A DNA stretch of 64,000 bases from NCBI GenBank assembly GCA_039810245.1, contig JBDHWQ010000009.1, positions 1 to 64,000 on the forward strand. Direction: 5' to 3'. Shown here piece by piece: positions 16,479 through 25,601 of the stretch (position 1 is its first letter; the number at the start of each line of letters is the position of its first letter). The notes under the pieces were generated by a model. That model was given only the letters and a program-made list of their open reading frames with translations, was not told the DNA's origin and ran no database searches. Made by a program: the position numbers and the translations under genes. Source of the stretch: CALDSL01 sp039810245. GTDB lineage: Bacteria > Chloroflexota > Anaerolineae > Anaerolineales > Anaerolineaceae.

Positions 16479-17168
16479 ATGGAAGAGGTGCTGCGTTTTC
16501 TAGAAAAGAATGAAATCCCCATCTACCTGTTGTTTGGGGCGGCGGGGATGTTTTACCTGTTGCGCCTGCTGATCTCGTGGCGCGACTGGCGCAGCACGCA
16601 GTTTGGCCTGGAGCGCGAGGCGGCACAGCGCCGTTTCAGTGCGAACATGAGTGTGGTGATCCTGGTCACGTTGTTGCTGATGGCCGAGTTCATCCTGGTA
16701 TCGCTGGTGACTCCCACGCTGCCGCTGGCCGGTGGGCTGCCCACCCCCACGCTCGACCTGCTTTCTACGCCTACCGCCACGTTGGCAGTCGCAGCGGAAG
16801 GTACGATCGAGCCGACCAGCGTGGTGCTGGCGCTGGCGACGGTGGAAATTGGGGAATGCCGGCCGGGGAGCGTGGAGTGGATCGAGCCGACGCCGGGCGC
16901 GCAGATCAGCGGCACGGTGGAGCTGATTGGCACGGTGAGCGTGCAGGACTTTGGCTTTTACAAGTATGAATGGAGCACGCCGGGGAGCAGCACCTGGTCA
17001 ACCATCGCGGCCGGCAACCAGCCGGTGACGAATGGCAAGCTGGGCGACTGGAATACCAGCCAGATGACCCCCGGCGACTATTTGCTGCGGCTGGTAGTGG
17101 TGAATAACCAGAACCAGCCGCTGCCGGCCTGCGTGGTGCAGGTGCGCATCTTCGAGCCAGTGGAGTAA
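16479..17168 (+). CDS. Membrane-anchored protein with extracellular Ig-like domain
   Basis: A 229-residue protein with two N-terminal hydrophobic helices (about 13-33 and 58-80), a Pro/Thr/Ala linker of about 50 residues, and a C-terminal beta-rich domain from about residue 125 (GTVELIGTVSVQDFGFYKYEW ... GDYLLRLVVVNNQNQ). That domain resembles modules attached to penicillin-binding proteins in Chloroflexota, from memory. No catalytic motif is seen. Two cysteines (in GECRPGS and PACVVQ) may pair. It follows the phosphorylase by 23 bp and the ribosome-binding site is weak. Function unknown. Confidence 0.65.
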   Translation: MEEVLRFLEKNEIPIYLLFGAAGMFYLLRLLISWRDWRSTQFGLEREAAQRRFSANMSVVILVTLLLMAEFILVSLVTPTLPLAGGLPTPTLDLLSTPTATLAVAAEGTIEPTSVVLALATVEIGECRPGSVEWIEPTPGAQISGTVELIGTVSVQDFGFYKYEWSTPGSSTWSTIAAGNQPVTNGKLGDWNTSQMTPGDYLLRLVVVNNQNQPLPACVVQVRIFEPVE

Positions 17169-17181
17169 CCAGGAGAAAGCC

Positions 17182-17721
17182 ATGCCGCAAATTGTCATCC
17201 GGCCCGCGATTGGAAGCGATATCCCCGCCCTGCTGGGGCTGGATCACTTTTATGAGACCAGCCACGTATGGCAGATGGACCGCCAGGTAGAAGGCGGCCA
17301 GGTGAGCGCCAGCTTCCGCGAGGTGCGGCTGCCGCGCAAGATGAAGGTGGATCTGCCCATGCCGGCCGATTGGCTGGCGGAAGGCTGGAAGAGCGAGCCG
17401 GGGCTTCTGGTGGCGGCGTTTGAGGACCAGGCGGTAGGCTATATTCGCCTGGGCGAAGGCTTTGGACCGGGCACGGCCTGGGTGCGCGACCTGCTGGTGA
17501 GCGATAAGATGCGGCGCAAGGGAATTGGCTCAGCGCTGCTGCTGGCCGGGCACGAATGGGCCACGCAGCGCAATTACCGGCGCATGCTGCTGGAAATGCA
17601 GTCGAAGAATCATCCGGCCATCCGTATGGCCAACCGGTTGGGCTATGAGTTCGCCGGGTACAACGATCATTATTATGCAAATCAGGATATCGCGCTGCTG
17701 TTTACGCGTTACCTGCACTAA
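17182..17721 (+). CDS. GNAT-family N-acetyltransferase
   Basis: A 179-residue acetyltransferase. The acetyl-CoA-binding motif A is VRDLLVSDKMRRKGIGSALLLAGHEWA, with the R/K-x-x-G-I-G signature, followed by NHPAIRMANRLGYEFAGYNDHYY. The N-terminal half contains DHFYETSHVWQMD. AGGAGA precedes the ATG and it follows the membrane protein by 13 bp. Acceptor substrate unknown; small-molecule or protein amines are typical for this fold. Confidence 0.85.
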   Translation: MPQIVIRPAIGSDIPALLGLDHFYETSHVWQMDRQVEGGQVSASFREVRLPRKMKVDLPMPADWLAEGWKSEPGLLVAAFEDQAVGYIRLGEGFGPGTAWVRDLLVSDKMRRKGIGSALLLAGHEWATQRNYRRMLLEMQSKNHPAIRMANRLGYEFAGYNDHYYANQDIALLFTRYLH

Positions 17722-17747
17722 GGCGGGTAGAGGTTTTTGAGGTTGTA

Positions 17748-19667
17748 ATGGTTGGCGGTTGGGAAAACGGCCTGTTCATTTTTTTGCGAACCACGAGCCA
17801 GATTCTGGCAGCCGGTGTGGCGATCACGGCGTTCGCGCTGCTGCTGCACGCCCTGACGTTTAACCTGCGCGACCGCGTGGCGCGCTCTTTCGCGCTTATC
17901 CTGGGCTGCGTGGTAGTGATCTACACCGCTGAAGCCATCGGCAGCGCTTCTTCGGCGGAAGCCAATATCAGCTTCTGGCTACGTTTGCAGTGGGTGGGCA
18001 TCGTTTTTCTGCCGACCATGTACCTGCAGTTCGCTGACGCGCTGCTGGAGACAACCGGCAAGCGCAGCCAGGGACGCCGGCGCTGGTCGATCCGCCTGGC
18101 GTACCTGATCTCGGCCGGGTTCCTGGTGGTGCTGCCGTCGATGTACCTGGTGGGGCCGTTGAGCTGGCAGGATGGCGTGGCGCCGCACCTGCAACCCACG
18201 TTGCTGACCAGCGTCTTCTTGCTGTTTTACATCACGGTGATGGGCATGTCGTGGTACGTGTTCGTGCAGGCGCTCAACCGCACCACCACGCCCACCAGCC
18301 GCCGGCGCATGGTGTACCTGCTGACCGGTGCGGTGGCCCCGGCGCTGGGCTCATTCCCGTACCTCTTATTTGCCTCGAATGTTGCCGCGCAGCACCCGCT
18401 GCTGTTCTGGCTGCTCTCGGTGATCAGCAATTTCCTGGTGGGCGGGCTGGTGGTGGTAATGGCCTATTCAGTGGCGTTCTTTGGCGTGCCGTGGCCCGAC
18501 CGGGTGGTGAAAAGCCGGCTATTTAAGTGGCTGATGCGCGGCCCGGTGACGGCCTCGGTGACGCTGGGCCTGGTTACCATCACCCGCCGCACCGGAGAAG
18601 CTTTTGGTGTGGAATATTCGGCATTGGTGCCGATTGTGATGGTGGGCACTATCCTGCTGATGGAATATCTGATCACCATGCAGTCGCGCTTCTGGGAGCG
18701 TTGGCTGTTCTACGGTAACGACAAGGCCGACCTGGACCTGCTGCGGCTGGTAGAAGAGCGTCTGTTGACGCGCAACGACCTCAAACAGTTTCTGGAAATG
18801 GTGGTGGCGGCGGTACGCGATCGCACCCAGGCCAGCGGGGCGTACGTGGCGGCGCTGAACGGCAACGGGCTGGAGCTGGTGATTGAAAATGGGCGCACCG
18901 CTCTGATGCTGGAAGATGGCAGCGAGACCGGCGAGCTGATGCAGATGGTTTCGGCGGGAGAGTCGCTGCCGGCGCTGTTCCGTTGGGGCGATGATTACCT
19001 GGTGCCGCTGCTGGATTCCGGCGTTGATGAGGGCGGGCAGTTGCTGGGCCTGCTGGGTATTTCGGGCATTCGGCCTGAGGAATTAAGCGAAGGCCAGATG
19101 CGCTCGCTGGAGATTCTGGCGGAGCGCGCGGCCATGGCGCTGCGCGACCGGCGCGTGCAGCACAACATCTTCCAATCGCTGGAGGCGCTGACGCCCGAAG
19201 TGGAGATGATCCAGAAAATTCGCGCGGCGGGGCGCTATGCCAACACCCCGGCGGCACTGGAGCAGCCGGTGGATACGCCACACCAGGAGCTGGTGCAACT
19301 GGTGAAAGACGCGCTGACGCATTACTGGGGCGGCCCCAAGCTGACGCAAAGCCCGCTGATGAAACTGACTGTTGTGCAGGAAGCTATGGAAGCGCATGAC
19401 GGCAACCAGGCCAACGCGCTGCGCTCGGTGCTCAAAGAAGCGATCTACCGCGTGAGACCCGAAGGCGAAAAACGCTTCACAGGCGAGTGGATATTGTATA
19501 ATATTCTGGAAATGAAATTCCTCGAAGGCAAAAAAGTTCGGGAAATCGCCCTGCGCCTGGCGATGTCAGAAGCCGATCTATACCGCAAACAGCGCATCGC
19601 TGTCGAAGCCGTGGCCAAAGCCATCCAGGAGATGGAAAGCGAGGCCGCGGTGGAGACCACGGATTAA
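17748..19667 (+). CDS. Membrane sensor with GAF domain and C-terminal helix-turn-helix, no kinase
   Basis: A 639-residue protein. The first ~310 residues contain about eight or nine hydrophobic helices, like the multi-helix N-terminal sensory regions of some histidine kinases. A GAF-like domain covers about 335-470 (LLTRNDLKQFLEMVVAAVRD to MRSLEILAERAAMAL). The C-terminal ~100 residues hold EGKKVREIALRLAMSEADLYRKQ, a helix-turn-helix-like segment. No His-box, ATP-binding or diguanylate cyclase motif is visible. It could be a membrane-tethered regulator that senses a ligand and contacts DNA or a partner directly. Function is inference. Confidence 0.6.
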   Translation: MVGGWENGLFIFLRTTSQILAAGVAITAFALLLHALTFNLRDRVARSFALILGCVVVIYTAEAIGSASSAEANISFWLRLQWVGIVFLPTMYLQFADALLETTGKRSQGRRRWSIRLAYLISAGFLVVLPSMYLVGPLSWQDGVAPHLQPTLLTSVFLLFYITVMGMSWYVFVQALNRTTTPTSRRRMVYLLTGAVAPALGSFPYLLFASNVAAQHPLLFWLLSVISNFLVGGLVVVMAYSVAFFGVPWPDRVVKSRLFKWLMRGPVTASVTLGLVTITRRTGEAFGVEYSALVPIVMVGTILLMEYLITMQSRFWERWLFYGNDKADLDLLRLVEERLLTRNDLKQFLEMVVAAVRDRTQASGAYVAALNGNGLELVIENGRTALMLEDGSETGELMQMVSAGESLPALFRWGDDYLVPLLDSGVDEGGQLLGLLGISGIRPEELSEGQMRSLEILAERAAMALRDRRVQHNIFQSLEALTPEVEMIQKIRAAGRYANTPAALEQPVDTPHQELVQLVKDALTHYWGGPKLTQSPLMKLTVVQEAMEAHDGNQANALRSVLKEAIYRVRPEGEKRFTGEWILYNILEMKFLEGKKVREIALRLAMSEADLYRKQRIAVEAVAKAIQEMESEAAVETTD

Positions 19668-19760
19668 GGCTTTGACCGCCGCCACTGCGGGACATGGAGA
19701 AATGGAGCCCGACCTAACCAAACAAAAACAATAACCTTACAACCCTGTTCGGATTTTCAA

Positions 19761-19790
19761 TTGTTGATTAAGATATACCCATGCCATTAT
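19761..19790 (+). promoter_or_regulatory. Candidate promoter for the S1-domain gene
   Basis: TTGTTG (19761-19766) and CATTAT (19785-19790), spacer 18 bp, in the AT-rich 160-bp gap before 19828. The fit to consensus is moderate. Confidence 0.35.
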
Positions 19791-19827
19791 CAAATTATCC
19801 GTTGTCTTAAAAATGAAGGAGGGGAGG

Positions 19828-20775
19828 ATGCTGGCGAAACGTTATTCGTCACACCTGGATGAGGCAGAAACGCCGGAGCTGGACGAGGGGTGGTGGTCGT
19901 CGGTACTGGCGGATGAAGAAGCGCACGCCGCGCCGCACAAAGAGTCGGCGGCCCGCACCAGCACGCAGGCCGTCCTGCATCTGGTGGATTGGGATTACGT
20001 GCAAACGCTGTACGAGCAAGACGAGATTACCGTGTTACAGGTGCACGGATACAATCGCGGGGGTTTGCTGGTGCAGGGCGATGGCATTCAGGGCTTCGTG
20101 CCCATTTCACATCTCGTGGATATGCCCACCGGGGCGTGCGAGGAAGACCGCCGGCGTATTATGGCGGCCTACCTGGGACGCAGCCTGCAGCTCAAAGTGA
20201 TCGAGTGCGAGCCAGGGCAGGAGCGCGTGGTGCTCTCGGAGCGCGCCGCGCTGGCCGGTGAGGGCCGCCGCAAGCAGCTCTTCCGCACGCTCAAGCCCAA
20301 CGAAATCGTGTCCGGCACGGTAACCAACGTCACCGACTTCGGTGTGTTTGTCGACCTGGGCGGGGTGGAAGGTCTGATCCACGTCTCCGAGTTGTCGTGG
20401 GGGCGGGTGCAATCGCCCGCAGAAATCCTGCAGGTGGGTGAAGAAGTTCGCGCTGTGGTGCTCAACGTATCTGAGGAAAACGCGCGCGTGGCGCTGAGCC
20501 ACAAGCGGCTGTACCCCAACCCGTGGGAAACCCTGTGCGATTGCTATAAACCGGGAGACGTGGTGCCGGGTGTGGTCACATCGATCATGCGCTTTGGGGC
20601 CTTTGCGCGCCTTAACGAAGGCGTGGAAGGGTTGATCCACATTTCGTCGATGAACCTGCCGGACGGCCAAACCTTGGATGAATACCTGAGCCCCGGCCAG
20701 CCAATCCGTGTGCGCATCCTGCATATCGAAGCCGAACGGCGCCGCCTCGGGTTGGGGCTGGTGGCGATCGAATAA
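19828..20775 (+). CDS. S1 RNA-binding domain protein (ribosomal protein S1-like)
   Basis: A 315-residue protein with three S1-type OB folds: about 51-140 (ending QERVVLSERAAL), 155-232 (GTVTNVTDFGVFVDLGGVEGLIHVSEL) and 240-312 (GVVTSIMRFGAFARLNEGVEGLIHISSM). The first is the most divergent. The acidic N-terminal ~50 residues are low in complexity. This is a short relative of ribosomal protein S1, which helps recruit mRNA to the 30S subunit; four to six domains are usual in full S1. The ATG at 19828 is preferred over 19813 because AGGAGG lies 5 bp upstream. ftsK follows with no gap. Confidence 0.88.
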   Translation: MLAKRYSSHLDEAETPELDEGWWSSVLADEEAHAAPHKESAARTSTQAVLHLVDWDYVQTLYEQDEITVLQVHGYNRGGLLVQGDGIQGFVPISHLVDMPTGACEEDRRRIMAAYLGRSLQLKVIECEPGQERVVLSERAALAGEGRRKQLFRTLKPNEIVSGTVTNVTDFGVFVDLGGVEGLIHVSELSWGRVQSPAEILQVGEEVRAVVLNVSEENARVALSHKRLYPNPWETLCDCYKPGDVVPGVVTSIMRFGAFARLNEGVEGLIHISSMNLPDGQTLDEYLSPGQPIRVRILHIEAERRRLGLGLVAIE

Positions 20776-22974
20776 ATGAGCCGCCCATCGTCCAGAACGC
20801 CGAAGTCGGGCCTAACGGCCCGGGATGCCGGAGAAGAACCCGCGCCAGAATCCGAAAGCGAGGCGCTGGAAGGCCTGGCGAGCGGCGTGCTGCGGTTTGG
20901 GCGTTTCGGGCGGGATGCGCTGGGTGTTGCGCTGCTGGCCGGCGCGTTGCTAACATTATTTGGACTGCTGGAGCTGACCCAGGGCGCGTTTCTTTCGCCC
21001 TGGATCGGTTTTTTAAGCCGCTGGCTGGGTTGGGGGCGCTGGGCGGTGCCACCGGTGATGGGGCTGGCCGGGCTGCGCCTGCTGTGGCGGCGCGAAGAGC
21101 AGCCTGGACACTTTCCATTGGGGCCAGTGCTGGCCTGGGAAGGCGTGTATTTCACCCTGCTGGCGCTGTTCGCGGCGGTTGGTGGCACGTCTCTGGAGCG
21201 CGCGCGCGAAGGATTGGATGGCGGGCGCGTCGGTTGGGGGTTGGCCACGCTATTGGAGATTGTGCTGCCGCGCGCGCTGGTATTGCTGCTGCTGGGCGTG
21301 CTACTGGTGTTGTTCGTGGCGGCAGCCCTTGGCATCTTTGAACGATTGGCAAAATGGGCCGAGCGCGTTGCCCCCGAAGAACCGCAGGATGCTCCCGAGC
21401 CACTCCCGACCACCGGCGCGGCGGTGCAGCCACCACTGCCCGAGGTGGATGTTGAACCGCTGCTGGAAGCGGTTGGGCCGCAGGAGCGCAACCGCCGGCT
21501 GCCGCCGCTTAACCTGCTGTTGCGCGAAGTAATCCAGCGCCCGGACCAGGGCATGATCCACCGCACAGCCAAACGCCTGGAAGACACGCTGGCCGAATTC
21601 GGCGTGCCGGCGCGCGTTACAGGATACCGCATTGGCCCAACGGTGACACAATACGCGGTAGAGCCGGGTTACCTGGAAAAGGTCAACCCGGATGGCGAAG
21701 TGCAACGCCAGAAGGTGCGCGTCTCGCAGATTTCAGCGCTGGCGCGCGACCTTGCCCTTTCGCTCTCGGCGGAGCGGCTGCGTATTGAAGCACCGGTGCC
21801 CGGGCAGTCTTTTGTGGGTATCGAGGTACCGAATTCCAGCAGCAGCATCGTGCGGCTGCGGCCAATCCTCGAATCGGCCAATTTTCAGCGTCTCAATTCC
21901 CCGCTGGCCATCGGCCTGGGGCAAGACGTCTCCGGCCAGCCGGTAGTAGCCGATCTGGGGCGCATGCCGCACATGCTCATCGCCGGAACCACCGGCTCGG
22001 GCAAATCGGTGTGCATCGCCGCGTTGACGACCTGCCTGGTGGTCAACAATACGCCCGAAGACCTGCGGCTGATCATGCTCGACCCCAAGATGGTGGAGCT
22101 GGTGCGCTTCAACGGTCTGCCACACATTTTGGGCAAGGTGGAAACGCAGTTGGAGCGAATGCTGGCGGCGCTCAAGTGGGTGCTGATGGAGATGGACCGC
22201 CGCTACAGGCTGCTGGAAGACGCGCACACGCGCGATTTGCAGACGTATAACCGCAAGATGGAACGCCGCGGCCAGCCCCGGCTGCCGCGCATCGTGCTGC
22301 TGGTGGACGAACTGGCCGACCTGATGATGTCGGCGCCGGAACAGACCGAGCACAACCTGGTGCGGCTGGCGCAGATGGCGCGCGCCACGGGCATCCACCT
22401 GGTGGTGGCCACCCAGCGACCGAGCACCGACGTGGTCACCGGGCTGATTAAGGCCAACTTCCCGGCGCGCATTTCCTTCACTGTGGCGTCTTCGATTGAT
22501 AGCCGCGTGATCCTGGATACCAACGGCGCGGAAACGCTGCTGGGGCGCGGTGATATGCTGTTCCTCAATCCGGAAGAAGGCACGCCGCTGCGCGCGCAAG
22601 GTGCTTTCGTGGCGGATGAGGAAGTCGAGCGCATCATCACCTTCTGGAAGAAGAGTCTTGCCGCCGGGAAGGGCCCGACCCCGAGCGAAGAATCCCCCTG
22701 GGAAGACCTGGTGGAAGCCAGTGGCGATGAAAACAGCGACGCGCTGGTGGAACAGGCCACGCGTATCGTGCGCCAGACGCAGCGCGCCAGCGCATCGATG
22801 CTGCAGCGCCGGCTGCGTATTGGCTACCCGCGCGCGGCGCGGCTGATGGACGAATTGGAAGATCTGGGCGTGGTTGGCCCGGTGCAGGCCGGCGGGCGAG
22901 AGCGAGAGGTGCTGCTGCCACCCGAAGACGCTGACGAGGAAGAAGACGCTGATGCAGAAGATGACGAGGATTAA
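20776..22974 (+). CDS. ftsK: DNA translocase FtsK/SpoIIIE
   Basis: A 732-residue septal DNA pump that clears chromosome from the closing division site. N-terminal membrane helices lie within about 45-200, followed by a short linker (much shorter than in E. coli). The alpha/beta motor domain has Walker A GTTGSGKS at 404-411 and Walker B-type IVLLVDELADLMM. The C-terminal winged-helix gamma domain (about 655-715, ATRIVRQTQRASASMLQRRLRIGYPRAARLMD) would read KOPS-like polarity sequences. A very acidic tail ends the protein. The start codon directly abuts the S1 gene's stop. Confidence 0.95.
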   Translation: MSRPSSRTPKSGLTARDAGEEPAPESESEALEGLASGVLRFGRFGRDALGVALLAGALLTLFGLLELTQGAFLSPWIGFLSRWLGWGRWAVPPVMGLAGLRLLWRREEQPGHFPLGPVLAWEGVYFTLLALFAAVGGTSLERAREGLDGGRVGWGLATLLEIVLPRALVLLLLGVLLVLFVAAALGIFERLAKWAERVAPEEPQDAPEPLPTTGAAVQPPLPEVDVEPLLEAVGPQERNRRLPPLNLLLREVIQRPDQGMIHRTAKRLEDTLAEFGVPARVTGYRIGPTVTQYAVEPGYLEKVNPDGEVQRQKVRVSQISALARDLALSLSAERLRIEAPVPGQSFVGIEVPNSSSSIVRLRPILESANFQRLNSPLAIGLGQDVSGQPVVADLGRMPHMLIAGTTGSGKSVCIAALTTCLVVNNTPEDLRLIMLDPKMVELVRFNGLPHILGKVETQLERMLAALKWVLMEMDRRYRLLEDAHTRDLQTYNRKMERRGQPRLPRIVLLVDELADLMMSAPEQTEHNLVRLAQMARATGIHLVVATQRPSTDVVTGLIKANFPARISFTVASSIDSRVILDTNGAETLLGRGDMLFLNPEEGTPLRAQGAFVADEEVERIITFWKKSLAAGKGPTPSEESPWEDLVEASGDENSDALVEQATRIVRQTQRASASMLQRRLRIGYPRAARLMDELEDLGVVGPVQAGGREREVLLPPEDADEEEDADAEDDED

Positions 22975-22983
22975 GCTGGCTGC

Positions 22984-23012
22984 TTGACAGTTCTTCGCCG
23001 GTAGGATAGCAT
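22984..23012 (+). promoter_or_regulatory. Strong sigma-70-type promoter
   Basis: TTGACA (22984-22989), 17 bp spacer, TAGCAT (23007-23012). Consensus -35 and optimal spacing, just after the ftsK stop, driving the phosphatidyltransferase and probably lgt. Confidence 0.7.
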
Positions 23013-23054
23013 AAAGGAAATGCGATCATTTTTGTAAAGAAAGGCATTATCACC

Positions 23055-23678
23055 GTGGAACATGCTGCTGAAAAGAGCGCAATGACACTCACCGACATCC
23101 TACGCGTGCGGTTTAAGGGCATCCTGGATCCGCTCGCGGCTTTTTTTAATCGATTGGGAATTTATCCCAACACCATGACGATGCTCGGGCTGCTAGGCAA
23201 TACCATTGGCGCTTACCTGCTGGCTACCGGCCACATAACCCTGGGCGGCGTGCTGGTGCTGGTGATGGGCCCGGTGGATGCGCTGGATGGCACGATGGCG
23301 CGGCTGCGCGGTGAATCCTCACGCTTTGGTGCGTTTGTTGATTCGGTCACCGATCGCTACTCCGAGCTGGTGATTTTGGGCGGGCTGCTGCTGTACTTTA
23401 TTGGCCAGGGCAATATGATCGCCTGCGCGCTGGTCTACCTGGCGGCGGCCGGCTCGGTGATGGTGTCATACGTGAAGGCACGCGCCGAGGGGCTGAACTT
23501 CCAGGTGAAAATTGGCCTGCTGACGCGCGTGGAGCGCTACCTGGTTCTGGCGCCGCTGCTGGTATTGAACCAGCCGGTAATTGCGCTGTGGATCCTGGCG
23601 ATCCTGGCTAATGTGACCGCGCTGCAGCGCATCCTGTACGTGCGCCGCGTGGCCTGTTCCGATGATGCAAACCGGTAA
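23055..23678 (+). CDS. CDP-alcohol phosphatidyltransferase
   Basis: A 207-residue membrane enzyme that joins a CDP-linked lipid to an alcohol to make a phospholipid head group (for example phosphatidylglycerol-phosphate or phosphatidylinositol-phosphate). The complete family signature DG(x)2AR(x)8G(x)3D(x)3D is seen, from VDALDGTMARLRG to FVDSVTD. About six hydrophobic helices. The alcohol acceptor cannot be assigned. Start taken as GTG at 23055; an in-frame ATG at 23082 is possible. Its own strong promoter lies upstream, and lgt, which consumes phosphatidylglycerol, starts 34 bp after it. Confidence 0.92.
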   Translation: MEHAAEKSAMTLTDILRVRFKGILDPLAAFFNRLGIYPNTMTMLGLLGNTIGAYLLATGHITLGGVLVLVMGPVDALDGTMARLRGESSRFGAFVDSVTDRYSELVILGGLLLYFIGQGNMIACALVYLAAAGSVMVSYVKARAEGLNFQVKIGLLTRVERYLVLAPLLVLNQPVIALWILAILANVTALQRILYVRRVACSDDANR

Positions 23679-23712
23679 CGCGGCTTCATTGATAGAAGGG
23701 TAGGAATCGTTC

Positions 23713-24579
23713 ATGCCAACCGGATTTTCGATCGGCCCGTTGTACGTTCATTTTTATGGTGTCATTATCATGTTAGGTGCGCTGGCCGCGGCCTTTTTGA
23801 CTGACTGGCAGGCGCGGCGTAAGGGCATTAATGGCGACCTGGTGTGGGATATGCTGCCCTGGTTGCTGATCGGCGGCATCATCGGCGCGCGGGTGTGGCA
23901 CATCCTCACCCCGCCGCCTTCCATGGTGGAACGTGGCATTACCGCCTGGTATTACCTCACGCACCCGCTGGATGCCATCGCCATCTGGAACGGCGGGGTG
24001 GGCATTCCCGGTGCGGTGATTGGCGGGGCGCTGGCGCTGTGGATTTACGCGCGCAAGCGTCACATCAAGTTCCTGCGCTGGATCGACCTTATTGCCCCCG
24101 GATTGGCGCTGGCGCAGGCCATCGGACGCTGGGGTAACTTCGTCAATCAGGAAATCTATGGCGCGCCGACCAACCTGCCGTGGGCGATATACATTGACGA
24201 AGCTCATCGCCTGCCGCAATACCGAAACGTAGCCTACTATCATCCGTTATTCTTGTATGAGTTCTTGTGGAACCTGGCCAACATGGCCGTTCTGTTATGG
24301 CTGGGGCGGCGCTTTGCCAGCCGCCTGAAACCGGGCGATATTTTCCTATCCTACCTGGTCATTTACCCGGTGGGGCGTTTTCTGCTCGAATTCCTGCGGC
24401 TGGACGCATCGCAGGTGGGTGGGATCAACTTCAACCAGACATTGATGGCGGTGATCGCGGTGCTGGCGGCGCTGGCGCTGATCATCCGCCACCGGACCGG
24501 CACACCGCAGTCTGCGGAAGAGGAACCGGCTGATGAAAGGCTGAACGCGAGCGAGGATCAAACCGGCGAAATTATGTAG
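23713..24579 (+). CDS. lgt: Prolipoprotein diacylglyceryl transferase
   Basis: A 288-residue membrane enzyme that moves diacylglyceryl from phosphatidylglycerol to the lipobox cysteine of prolipoproteins, the step before LspA. The Lgt signature IGRWGNFVNQEIYG runs from residue 137, with the essential-type Arg at 139. The HFYG segment is near the N-terminus, and the YHPLFLYEFLWNL stretch and about seven helices fit the family. A Glu-rich cytoplasmic tail follows. It shares a probable transcript with the phosphatidyltransferase. Confidence 0.95.
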   Translation: MPTGFSIGPLYVHFYGVIIMLGALAAAFLTDWQARRKGINGDLVWDMLPWLLIGGIIGARVWHILTPPPSMVERGITAWYYLTHPLDAIAIWNGGVGIPGAVIGGALALWIYARKRHIKFLRWIDLIAPGLALAQAIGRWGNFVNQEIYGAPTNLPWAIYIDEAHRLPQYRNVAYYHPLFLYEFLWNLANMAVLLWLGRRFASRLKPGDIFLSYLVIYPVGRFLLEFLRLDASQVGGINFNQTLMAVIAVLAALALIIRHRTGTPQSAEEEPADERLNASEDQTGEIM

Positions 24580-24617
24580 ACAGGGTTTCTATATCACCCG
24601 GCGCTCGCCAGCAAACT

Positions 24618-24626
24618 TGATATAAC
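24618..24626 (+). promoter_or_regulatory. Candidate extended -10 promoter of the ABC operon
   Basis: TGATATAAC matches the TGnTATAAT extended -10 with one change. It sits between lgt and the ABC ATPase gene, about 20 bp before the start codon. Confidence 0.4.
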
Positions 24627-24647
24627 TGCCGCGAAATCAGGGGAGAG

Positions 24648-25601
24648 ATGACGGCGATGATTGCTGCGGAGCATTTGACCAAACGTTATGATGAATATCT
24701 GGCCGTGGCGGACATGAGCTTCAGCGTCCAGCCCGGCCAGATTTTGGCATTTTTGGGGCCAAACGGCGCGGGCAAGACCACCACCGTGCGCATGCTATCC
24801 TCGGTGCTGCGCCCGTCTGCGGGCAGCGCACGCGTGGCCGGGTTTGATGTGGAGCGCGAGCCGGAGCAGGTGCGCGCGCGGGTGGGCGTGCTGACCGAGC
24901 AGCAGGGGCTGTATGGCCGCATGACCGCCGATGATTACCTGGACTTCTTCGCACGGCTGTACGGGCTAGAACGCACGGCGGCGCGTACGCGCAGCCTGCC
25001 GTTGTTAGATCAGTTCGGACTGGCCGCGGCGCGCAAGCAGCGCATAGGCACCTATTCCAAGGGCATGCGCCAGAAGCTGGCGCTGGTGCGCACGCTGGTG
25101 CATGACCCACCGGTGCTTCTGCTGGACGAGCCGACCTCAGCGATGGACCCGGAAAGCGCGGTGGTAGTGCGCGACGTGATCTGCGGGCAGGCACGCGCCG
25201 GGCGCACGCTGCTGCTGTGCACGCACAACCTGTTCGAAGCCGAGCAGATTGCCGACCGGGTGGCCGTGGTGCGCAAGGGCCGGCTGCTGTTCGAGGATAC
25301 CAAGGCGGCGTTCAAACGGCAACTCCTGGGGCCCAGCCAGTTCCGGGCGCGGTTTGCCCGGCCGGTGGGCGACTGGACGCCCGATCTGCCGCAGGGCGTG
25401 CGGCTGGTGGAGCGCGGCTCGGCCTTCCTGCGCTTCCAGGTAGACGAACCGCTCAACAGCAACCCGCTGCTGATGCACCAGATGCTACAGCAATCGCTGG
25501 AACTGGTGGCGTTTGAGGAAATGACGCGTAACCTGGAAGAAGCTTACGTTCAGGCTGTGACCCGCCTGAATCAAGAGGACGAGGCGCGACATGCTGGCTA
25601 A
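24648..25601 (+). CDS. ABC transporter ATP-binding protein (NatA/ABC-2 exporter type)
   Basis: A 317-residue ATPase of a two-gene export system. Walker A GPNGAGKTT starts at residue 37, the signature is YSKGMRQK rather than LSGGQ, and Walker B is PPVLLLDEPTSAMDPES, with the switch His in LLLCTHNLFEA. A C-terminal extension of about 100 residues follows the ATPase domain, as in DrrA/NatA types. The start could instead be the ATG at 24657, since GGGGAG is only 2 bp before 24648. The stop overlaps the permease gene by 11 bp. Substrate unknown: ions, drugs or lipids are typical. Confidence 0.92.
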   Translation: MTAMIAAEHLTKRYDEYLAVADMSFSVQPGQILAFLGPNGAGKTTTVRMLSSVLRPSAGSARVAGFDVEREPEQVRARVGVLTEQQGLYGRMTADDYLDFFARLYGLERTAARTRSLPLLDQFGLAAARKQRIGTYSKGMRQKLALVRTLVHDPPVLLLDEPTSAMDPESAVVVRDVICGQARAGRTLLLCTHNLFEAEQIADRVAVVRKGRLLFEDTKAAFKRQLLGPSQFRARFARPVGDWTPDLPQGVRLVERGSAFLRFQVDEPLNSNPLLMHQMLQQSLELVAFEEMTRNLEEAYVQAVTRLNQEDEARHAG

